The position numbers were made by a program, and so were the translations under genes. Positions 58,152 to 64,000 of a stretch of DNA of 64,000 bases are shown piece by piece; the stretch's first letter is position 1, and the number at the start of each line of letters is the position of its first letter. The DNA comes from Halobacillus_B rhizosphaerae (GTDB lineage: Bacteria > Bacillota > Bacilli > Bacillales > Halobacillaceae). Where the stretch lies: contig NZ_JAUTWQ010000005.1 in assembly GCF_046719735.1 (NCBI RefSeq), forward strand, positions 1 to 64,000. Reading direction: 5' to 3'. Under the pieces are notes generated by a model that saw only the letters and a list, made by a program, of their open reading frames with translations, was not told where the DNA came from and searched no databases.

Positions 58152-59957
58152 ATGGCATCTACGAAACAATTACCAAAAAGAGAAGAGGTTCCTGTAGAAA
58201 GGACCTGGAAATTAGAAAACATATTTGAAACAGATGAGAAGTGGTACGAAGAATTAGAAAGTATTAAAAAAATGCTCCCTGAGATAAAAGAATTCAAGGA
58301 TAGTCTAGGTGAATCGGCAGAGAATTTATATAATCTTCTCTCCTTTCAAGATAAAATTTCTAATAAGATCGGTCGATTATTTGTATACGCCCATATGCGT
58401 TATGATCAGGATACTACCAATTCTCACTATCAGGAGATGAATGCTAAGGCTGAGAACCTGTATACAAAAGTCGCCTCGGAGATGAGTTTTATCATTCCCG
58501 AAATTCTCTCGCTGCCTGAGAACACAATCAAAGAATTTCTTGAAGAATATGAGCCGCTTCAGCTGTATGAGCACACTCTGAATGAAATTACTCGTCAGCG
58601 TGCCCATGTGTTGAGTGAAAAGGAAGAGAAACTGCTCGCTGGATTTTCTGAAATTGGAGCTAACCCATCTCAAACGTACGGAGCTCTAAATAATGCTGAT
58701 TTAACTTTCCCGTCCATAAAGAATGAAGATGGCGAAGAAGTGGATCTGACCCATGGCCGTTATATCGGCTTCTTAAAGTCTGAAGATCGTCAAGTTAGGA
58801 AATCGGCCTTTGACGCCATGTACGATACATTTGGCTCTTTCAAAAATACATTTGCTTCTACATTAGGCGGAAATGTGAAAAAAAATAACTTTAATGCTCA
58901 TGTTAAAAAATATGATAGAGCTAGACAGGCGAAGCTGGATAACAACAATATTCCGGAAACCGTTTATGATAACCTTATCGAGGCGGTTAATGAGAGGCTT
59001 CCGCTGCTTAACCGCTATGTAGAACTTAGAAAGAAAGTTCTAGGACTTGATGAGCTGCACATGTACGATCTCTATACTCCGCTCGTCAAAGATGCGGAGC
59101 TTGAGGTTACTTACGATGAAGCGAAGAGTTTAGTTCTCAAGGGGCTTGCTCCTTTAGGGAAGGAATACCTCTCCATCATAGAAGAAGGCTTTGAGAATCG
59201 TTGGATTGATGTGGAAGAGAATAAAGGGAAGCGGAGTGGTGCATATTCTTCCGGGCACTACGGCACCAATCCATTTATACTGATGAACTGGCAGGATAAT
59301 GTAAATAATTTGTTTACATTAGCACATGAGCTCGGTCATTCCCTTCATAGCTATTATACGCACAAGAACCAGCCGTATCGCTATGGCAATTATTCTATCT
59401 TTGTAGCAGAGGTGGCATCGACCTGCAACGAGGCATTGTTAAATGATTATTTGCTGAAAAATACCAAAGAAGAAAAAGAAAAACTTTATTTGCTTAATAA
59501 CTTCCTGGAAGGGTTTAGAGGTACAGTCTTCCGTCAAACCATGTTTGCAGAATTCGAGCACGAAATTCATATGCACGAACAAAATGGTGAAGCGCTGACT
59601 GCGGATAAGCTGACTGAGCTCTATTATGATTTGAATAAGAAATATTTTGGGGAGAATGTAGTGGTGGACGAGAAAATAGGCTGGGAGTGGGCACGGATTC
59701 CTCACTTCTATATGGGATATTACGTCTATCAGTATTCCACGGGCTATGCTGCTGCGACTGCTCTTGCTGATCAAATACTGACGGAAGGCGACCAGGCTGT
59801 TGAACGTTATAAAGGCTTTCTAAAGGCAGGAAGCAGCGATTACCCAATAGAAGTACTTAAGGCTGCCGGAGTGGACATGACCTCAAAAGAGCCAATATTA
59901 GCAGCGCTGGATGTATTTGAAGAGAAATTAAATGAAATGGAAAAGCTTCTTAAATAA
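58152..59957 (+). CDS. pepF: oligoendopeptidase F
   Basis: This 601-residue M3 metallopeptidase has the zinc motif HELGH in FTLAHELGHSLHSYYT near residue 390 and a downstream glutamate in EVASTCNEALL. The N-terminal EVPVERTWKLENIFETDEKW is typical of PepF. It degrades short peptides in the cytoplasm, fitting with import by the opp system nearby. In Bacillus it also affects competence and sporulation peptides when overproduced. AGAAGGAGG precedes the ATG. Confidence 0.93.
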   Translation: MASTKQLPKREEVPVERTWKLENIFETDEKWYEELESIKKMLPEIKEFKDSLGESAENLYNLLSFQDKISNKIGRLFVYAHMRYDQDTTNSHYQEMNAKAENLYTKVASEMSFIIPEILSLPENTIKEFLEEYEPLQLYEHTLNEITRQRAHVLSEKEEKLLAGFSEIGANPSQTYGALNNADLTFPSIKNEDGEEVDLTHGRYIGFLKSEDRQVRKSAFDAMYDTFGSFKNTFASTLGGNVKKNNFNAHVKKYDRARQAKLDNNNIPETVYDNLIEAVNERLPLLNRYVELRKKVLGLDELHMYDLYTPLVKDAELEVTYDEAKSLVLKGLAPLGKEYLSIIEEGFENRWIDVEENKGKRSGAYSSGHYGTNPFILMNWQDNVNNLFTLAHELGHSLHSYYTHKNQPYRYGNYSIFVAEVASTCNEALLNDYLLKNTKEEKEKLYLLNNFLEGFRGTVFRQTMFAEFEHEIHMHEQNGEALTADKLTELYYDLNKKYFGENVVVDEKIGWEWARIPHFYMGYYVYQYSTGYAAATALADQILTEGDQAVERYKGFLKAGSSDYPIEVLKAAGVDMTSKEPILAALDVFEEKLNEMEKLLK

Positions 59958-59988
59958 ATTAGGCACACTAAGAAAAAGAATACAAAGG

Positions 59989-60033
59989 AGAAAACCCGAA
60001 CCGTTGATATATCCATTGGTTCGGGTTTTCTCT
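59989..60033 (+). terminator. terminator with CCCGAACC stem (copy 3)
   Basis: GAGAAAACCCGAACC and GGTTCGGGTTTTCTC form a perfect 15-base stem after pepF. The core is the same as at 29986 and 38930. Confidence 0.85.
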
Positions 60034-60084
60034 AATGGCGTCCATGATTTCTCCAGTTTTGTAGTCCGCGGACATAGCCGGAGT

Positions 60085-60264
60085 CTATTTTATGAAACCT
60101 TTAAAGCTTTTTTTGTGAGACATCAAGGAAATAAGTAAGTATAGGGCAGCGAACAGCAGAGGAGAAGTCAAATAAAGAGGAAACAGTCTCATCAGGGCTA
60201 GGATGTGCAGCATTACTAAAAAGAGAATGACTACAATCCCAGTGAAGATTGTCCAACGCTTCAT
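60085..60264 (-). CDS. small two-helix membrane protein
   Basis: From the ATG at 60264 the product is 59 residues, MKRWTIFTGIVVILFLVMLHILALMR, then a second hydrophobic helix LTSPLLFAALYLLISLM and a basic tail KKSFKGFIK. AAGGGGG lies seven bases upstream. The 17 further codons of the longest frame have no ribosome site. No family was recognised. It lies between pepF and spxH, on the strand of spxH but after its terminator. Confidence 0.6.
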   Translation of the reverse strand: MKRWTIFTGIVVILFLVMLHILALMRLFPLYLTSPLLFAALYLLISLMSHKKSFKGFIK

Positions 60265-60316
60265 AAAATTCCCCCTTTGGTTCATACTTATGAACTCAGG
60301 ACAAAAATAGAACAAT

Positions 60317-60345
60317 TAAAAGCCTCCCATTATGGGAGGCTTTTA
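60317..60345 (-). terminator. terminator of the spxH operon
   Basis: AAAAGCCTCCC and GGGAGGCTTTT form a perfect stem. It overlaps the last codon of spxH by a few bases. Confidence 0.85.
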
Positions 60346-61227
60346 TCCGATATATTCCCAGAAAGCCCCATGTTTTACGGGGACTTCTCTGACTTTTTGC
60401 TTCAGTACTAGTTTTTTCATTTCTTTTTTAGCCTGCTGCTCGCTCCAGTCGTACACAACTGCGATTTCTTTGTTAGCTACAAATCGGTAGTGCATTAAGA
60501 AATCTTCCAGCTCGGGTTTTACAGAAGGTTTAGGTTCCTTTTGGAGCATTTCCTGTAAAACTTTCACGTAAACTTCGTATGAATAAATTCCAGTGATCTT
60601 CAGACCTGCATCTTCTTCATATTCATTGAAAATAACTAAAGTTGGAGTAGTCTCTACTTCCATTTCATGAGTGAGTTTCAAATCGCACTGCAATGCTCGC
60701 TTAGCAGCTTCAGAGTGCAGATCTTTTTTAAATTCATGGACATCTAGTTTGCTTTTGTTCGCACATTCGATTAAAATCTCTTCCTCAGAAATATTCTTCT
60801 TCTCCAAAAATACGTATTCCTGTACTTTTCTTAAGAATCGCATTCCTGCTTTTTTGCCTTGCAGTTCTGCTGCTTTCACAGCTAGTGACGTAGCCAGCGG
60901 GGAAGAAATGGGGTTCTCCAGCCAGACATCCCCATCACAGCACATTCCCGTTCGTGTTGCTGTGTTGTCCCATACTTTTTTCAGCTGCTCAGGCTTCTCA
61001 ACTTTATTCTGCTGCAATGAAGCCAGCTTTCCGCTAATAATCGGCCGAAGTGTAAAAAATCGGCCATATTCGATAGTGAGCTTTTTCAGAAAGGGTTCAA
61101 GAGACCAGCATTCGGGACAAAGTGGATCAATAAATACATAAATTTCAATAGGGCGTTTTAATAAATCAAAAAATCCGCTCGCTGTCCCTTTGGTTTCGTC
61201 CTTACTGTTGAGGCTTTTCCAACTCAC
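60343..61227 (-). CDS. spxH: ClpXP adaptor SpxH (YjbH), DsbA-like
   Basis: The 294-residue protein has a thioredoxin/DsbA-like fold with CxxC in FIDPLCPECWSLEPFLKKL near residue 36, and TTPTLVIFNEYEEDAG as the cis-proline strand. In Bacillus YjbH binds Spx and presents it to ClpXP, so Spx stays low without stress. There is no signal peptide. Its ATG overlaps the stop of the globin gene by four bases, as in the yjbI-yjbH pair of B. subtilis. spxA is encoded 6 kb upstream. Confidence 0.9.
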   Translation of the reverse strand: MSWKSLNSKDETKGTASGFFDLLKRPIEIYVFIDPLCPECWSLEPFLKKLTIEYGRFFTLRPIISGKLASLQQNKVEKPEQLKKVWDNTATRTGMCCDGDVWLENPISSPLATSLAVKAAELQGKKAGMRFLRKVQEYVFLEKKNISEEEILIECANKSKLDVHEFKKDLHSEAAKRALQCDLKLTHEMEVETTPTLVIFNEYEEDAGLKITGIYSYEVYVKVLQEMLQKEPKPSVKPELEDFLMHYRFVANKEIAVVYDWSEQQAKKEMKKLVLKQKVREVPVKHGAFWEYIG

Positions 61228-61625
61228 ATCGATTCTCCTTTCTCTTCTTCGGGTGTGTTCATCATGTGGTTTGCGGTCATAGTTAAACGTTCAAAAATAG
61301 CAGTAAAATACGGCTCCTCGATTTCTGTTTCAATAAGAGCCGCTTCCATACATGCAAGCCAAGCATCTCTTCGTGCCGGGGTTATTTTAAAAGGGAGGTG
61401 CCTGGCTCTTAACATAGGGTGTCCATGTTCTTCTATATAGAGCGCTGGTCCGCCGAAAAATTGAGTTAGGAACTGCTTCTGTTTCCTGGCGGTTTCCGTT
61501 AAATCTTCCGGAAAAATCGGAATTAGATCTGCATGCTTGCTGACTCGCTGATAAAAAGCTTCGACCAGCTCACTGATTTTCTCAGGTCCAATCGCTTCAT
61601 AAATTGTATTAGGCTGATTTCGCAT
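61224..61625 (-). CDS. yjbI: truncated haemoglobin (YjbI-like)
   Basis: This 133-residue group II truncated globin has TIYEAIGPEKISELVEAFYQRV at the start, FPEDLTETARKQKQFLTQFFGGPALYIEEHGHPMLRARHLPFKI with the proximal heme histidine in ARHLPF, and a final helix AIFERLTMTANHMM. It may carry oxygen or detoxify NO or peroxide. In other species a link between this globin and YjbH has been reported. GGAAGGGAT precedes the ATG. It is translationally coupled to spxH. Confidence 0.9.
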   Translation of the reverse strand: MRNQPNTIYEAIGPEKISELVEAFYQRVSKHADLIPIFPEDLTETARKQKQFLTQFFGGPALYIEEHGHPMLRARHLPFKITPARRDAWLACMEAALIETEIEEPYFTAIFERLTMTANHMMNTPEEEKGESM

Positions 61626-61678
61626 AAGATCCCTTCCTGTCTTTAACTAATTTTAGCAACGACCAAGGGTTCCGGCAA

Positions 61679-62260
61679 CTATTCTGATTGAAGCTTTGCC
61701 TGGTAAAACCTCTTAATCTTATTGTCAGTCTCTCGTTTTGGAATATTCAGTTCTTCTAAAAGCTGCTTTATAACCTGTTGTCCTTGTTGAACAGAAGCTG
61801 CTTCAATTTCCAATTCATAGTCTTCACGGCCATAATACAAGCTATGGTCCAGTACGACTGTAGTCCCTTGATATTCCATTTCTTTTCTTCTTGTTGTAAG
61901 GGATCCTAAATAGATTAAGTCTTTGCTTTTGACACCAAGCCCCTTCAACTGCTGGACAATATCTGGTTTATCAACGGGTTTGTTCTGAATCCATAAATTA
62001 GCTTCTTCAGCTGTTAAGGATGCATGTGTTTCCAGTAATCCTTCTGAATGAGGCTGCTTTAAAGTCAAAGTCCATTGGTTATCTTTTTTTCTAATTCTAA
62101 GAGCGGATCCCTGAGCTCTTAATTGAAGGTTTTTCGTTTCAAAGTAATAATTGGTTTGTTCAATAAGTTCGACAGTATCAAAGGAAAGACGGTTTGATAA
62201 CCGAGTAAATTCTTCCTCAGTAAGTAAGTTTTTAAATTCAATTTCTATTTCTTGGCTCAA
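61679..62260 (-). CDS. yjbK: CYTH domain protein (YjbK-like)
   Basis: The 193-residue CYTH/triphosphate tunnel protein has the N-terminal ExExK motif (EIEIEFKNLL) and the charged strands LRIRKKDNQWTLTLKQP, TTVVLDHSLYYGREDYELEIEA. The family hydrolyses or transfers triphosphates such as PPPi, and some members make cAMP. The start is a TTG, and its AAGGAGG ribosome site lies inside the palindrome GGAGGTCCTCC, which may keep translation low. It diverges from relQ, as in B. subtilis where yjbK and yjbM are neighbours. Confidence 0.85.
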   Translation of the reverse strand: MSQEIEIEFKNLLTEEEFTRLSNRLSFDTVELIEQTNYYFETKNLQLRAQGSALRIRKKDNQWTLTLKQPHSEGLLETHASLTAEEANLWIQNKPVDKPDIVQQLKGLGVKSKDLIYLGSLTTRRKEMEYQGTTVVLDHSLYYGREDYELEIEAASVQQGQQVIKQLLEELNIPKRETDNKIKRFYQAKLQSE

Positions 62261-62356
62261 AGGGGAGGACCTCCTTATTATTATGATTTATTTTTAGGCA
62301 TAAATGCAAAGATTAGCTAATTCTGCCATTGATATTTCTGCTAGGTCTTAACTTTA

Positions 62357-62365
62357 TGATACAAT
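62357..62365 (+). promoter_or_regulatory. extended -10 element of relQ
   Basis: TGATACAAT fits the extended -10 pattern TGNTATAAT with one change. No clear -35 is present, which is common for extended -10 promoters. Confidence 0.4.
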
Positions 62366-62427
62366 GAATATGAGTCAAAACGCACATATTTACTATATAG
62401 ATTGGATACATAAAGGTGGTGCGCGGC

Positions 62428-63063
62428 ATGAATTGGGACACATTTATTGCACCCTATGCACAAGTAGTGGATGAATTAAAGGTTAAACTAAAAGGAATGC
62501 GTCAACAATTTGAATACGAGCGAGAGCAATCGCCGATTGAATTTGTCACCGGGCGGGTAAAGCCTAAATCAAGCATTATTGAAAAAGCAAGAAGGAAAGC
62601 CATTAATCCTGAACAGCTAGAACAGGAACTTCAGGATATAGCAGGCGTCCGTGTGGTTTGCCAGTTTGTAGATGACATTTATTCTGTTGTGGAGATGCTG
62701 AAGAATCGTCATGATTTTAAAATTGTAGAAGAAAAAGACTATATCTCTGAAAAGAAAGACAGCGGGTATCGATCATTCCACGTGATTATAGAATACCCAG
62801 TCGAAACTATTCATGGGGAGAAGCTTGCGCTAGCAGAAATCCAAATAAGAACACTTGCTATGAATTTTTGGGCGACGAATGAGCATTCTTTAAATTATAA
62901 GTATGCAGGTAAAATCCCAGGTGAAATAAAATCTCGTTTGAAAAGGGCCGCTGAGGCAGCTTTTCAACTGGATGAAGAGATGTCTAAGATTAAGCACGAA
63001 ATTCAAGAAGCTCAGAAAGCTTTCCGCAGAAAAGAAGAACTGAAAAAACAGATGAAGAAATAG
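62428..63063 (+). CDS. relQ: small alarmone (p)ppGpp synthetase
   Basis: This 211-residue protein has only the RelA/SpoT synthetase domain: RQQFEYEREQSPIEFVTGRVKPKSSIIEKARRK, DIAGVRVVCQFVDDIY, DSGYRSFHVIIEYP and AEIQIRTLAMNFWATNEHSLNYK. No hydrolase HD domain or TGS/ACT parts are present. It matches YjbM (SasB/RelQ), which makes (p)ppGpp or pGpp in response to cell-wall stress. The ATG at 62428 follows AAAGGTGG, and the GTG at 62416 is inside that site. nadK follows at once. Confidence 0.92.
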   Translation: MNWDTFIAPYAQVVDELKVKLKGMRQQFEYEREQSPIEFVTGRVKPKSSIIEKARRKAINPEQLEQELQDIAGVRVVCQFVDDIYSVVEMLKNRHDFKIVEEKDYISEKKDSGYRSFHVIIEYPVETIHGEKLALAEIQIRTLAMNFWATNEHSLNYKYAGKIPGEIKSRLKRAAEAAFQLDEEMSKIKHEIQEAQKAFRRKEELKKQMKK

Positions 63064-63083
63064 AAGAGGAGTTGAAAAGCCCT

Positions 63084-63890
63084 ATGAAGTTCTCGATTTT
63101 GTCAAAAGGTGATCAAAAATCGAATGAAATCCGTTCTAAAATTAAAAATTATTTAACTGAATTTAAATTAGAATACAGCGAGGAAGAACCGGATCTCGCC
63201 ATTTCTGTGGGAGGGGACGGAACATTACTGGAGGCTTTTCATACTTACGTCCACAGACTTGACAAAACCGCATTTATTGGCATTCATACTGGTCACCTGG
63301 GATTTTATGCAGACTGGATGCCGGAAGAGCTGGAAAAACTTATTATTGAAATTGCCAAAACTCCTTTTCAAGTGGTGGAATATCCCCTTCTAGAAGTCAT
63401 AATCAGACCTCAGGATGGGGCAGAAGAAGACAGCTATCTTGCTTTAAATGAATGCACCATTAAAACTTCTGAAGGATCAGTCGTATTTGACATAGAGATA
63501 AAAGGGGACCACTTTGAGACCTTCCGCGGGGACGGTCTCTGTATTTCCACCCCTTCTGGAAGCACTGCCTATAATAAGGCATTGGGAGGAGCGATTCTTC
63601 ACCCCTCATTAGAAGCGATCCAGATTGCAGAAATGGCATCTATTAATAACCGTGTGTTCCGAACAATTGGTTCACCTTTAATTCTGCCAAGCCATCACAC
63701 CTGTTTGCTCAAACCATTAAATGACCGAAGCTTTCTCATAACAATTGATCACATTACGAGGACGTATAAGGATGTGAAATCGATTCAGTGCCGGGTATCT
63801 AGTGAGAAAGTCCGCTTTGCCAGGTTCCGTCCTTTTCCATTTTGGAAGAGAGTTCACGATTCGTTCGTTTCTGATGAGTACTCCCATTAA
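63084..63890 (+). CDS. nadK: NAD kinase
   Basis: The 268-residue kinase has the catalytic motif GGDGTLLEAF (43-52) and the second glycine-rich region CISTPSGSTAYNKALGGAILHP. It phosphorylates NAD to NADP, using ATP or polyphosphate. The start MKFSILSKGDQKSNEIRSKI agrees with B. subtilis NadF. The TTG at 63072 touches GAGGAG and is not the start. It is in one operon with relQ and the next gene, whose ATG overlaps its stop. Confidence 0.93.
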   Translation: MKFSILSKGDQKSNEIRSKIKNYLTEFKLEYSEEEPDLAISVGGDGTLLEAFHTYVHRLDKTAFIGIHTGHLGFYADWMPEELEKLIIEIAKTPFQVVEYPLLEVIIRPQDGAEEDSYLALNECTIKTSEGSVVFDIEIKGDHFETFRGDGLCISTPSGSTAYNKALGGAILHPSLEAIQIAEMASINNRVFRTIGSPLILPSHHTCLLKPLNDRSFLITIDHITRTYKDVKSIQCRVSSEKVRFARFRPFPFWKRVHDSFVSDEYSH

Positions 63891-64000
63891 TGCGGACCGA
63901 GAGACAATGGGTCATTCAAGAGCACAGCAATGGAATGGCGGTTAGAGAATTTCTGAAACAAGAAGCACGTTTTTCGCGCCAATTTTTCAAAAAGGTGAAG
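63890..64000 (+). CDS. RluA/RluD-type pseudouridine synthase (partial, cut by window end)
   Basis: The first 37 codons read MRTERQWVIQEHSNGMAVRE and FLKQEARFSRQFFKKVK and run off the window. The segment resembles the N-terminal S4-like part of RluA-family enzymes. B. subtilis has yjbO, such an enzyme, right after nadF. The ATG overlaps the nadK stop (TAATG). The catalytic domain with the conserved aspartate lies beyond the window. Confidence 0.7.
   Translation, partial: MRTERQWVIQEHSNGMAVREFLKQEARFSRQFFKKVK

Noticed and set aside
1..64000. Search for CRISPR arrays, tRNA or rRNA genes, insertion sequences, prophage and toxin-antitoxin pairs
   Set aside because: No regularly spaced repeats, cloverleaf-like sequences, transposase or integrase motifs, or paired small toxin genes were seen.

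Overview
The window looks like chromosome from a low-GC Gram-positive of the family Bacillaceae, probably a halotolerant relative of Bacillus such as Halobacillus or a neighbouring genus. The genus is an inference. The family is well supported by strong AGGAGG-type ribosome sites, GTG and TTG starts, a tryptophan T-box, a FapR-type operator, and long blocks that keep the Bacillus subtilis gene order. No rRNA, tRNA, CRISPR array, transposase or phage gene was seen.

Region 1 (1-7.9 kb) is accessory. It is a same-strand row of small unrelated genes: a VOC protein, a peptidase S51 homologue, an alpha/beta hydrolase, two P-loop kinase-like proteins, two Nudix hydrolases and small membrane proteins. 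Between them lie gene remnants, including a recognisable fosB relic. A short motif, TATCTYG-N4-CRAGTCT or a variant, occurs six or seven times in the gaps, mostly just after a stop codon. This gene, motif, gene pattern is the least explained structure in the window. Region 2 (8-15 kb) holds a YczE-type membrane protein, a GNAT acetyltransferase, a MarR regulator in an overlapping operon with both halves of a heterodimeric ABC exporter, and a lipocalin-like protein.

Region 3 (15-25 kb) begins with an asparagine synthetase that has a perfect Fur-type inverted repeat upstream. A maltodextrin locus follows: a divergent cytoplasmic cyclomaltodextrinase-type enzyme, a binding lipoprotein, two permeases, a secreted amylase with a C-terminal membrane anchor, and a LacI-family regulator. 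CG-centred operator-like sites occur at all three of its promoters. Starch would be cut at the cell surface, imported as dextrin and cut again inside. Region 4 (25-36 kb) carries an SDR oxidoreductase, a DUF4349 lipoprotein, and a stretch parallel to B. subtilis yitS-yitW (DegV, YitT, HAD phosphatase, esterase, DUF59 protein). A BsuPI/Gmad2 lipoprotein, a DUF2785 protein and a mobB-moaE-moaD molybdopterin cluster are mixed in.

Region 5 (36-64 kb) closely follows the B. subtilis order yjzD, med, fabH-fabF, yjbA, trpS, opp, yjbC, spx, yjbE, mecA, coiA, pepF, yjbH, yjbI, yjbK, yjbM, nadF, yjbO. It joins fatty-acid initiation, tryptophan charging, peptide import, and regulated proteolysis with competence (Spx, its adaptor SpxH, MecA, CoiA and the Med lipoprotein). 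It ends with a small alarmone synthetase, NAD kinase and a truncated RluA-type pseudouridine synthase. Start codons were re-chosen where the longest reading frame begins inside the ribosome site.
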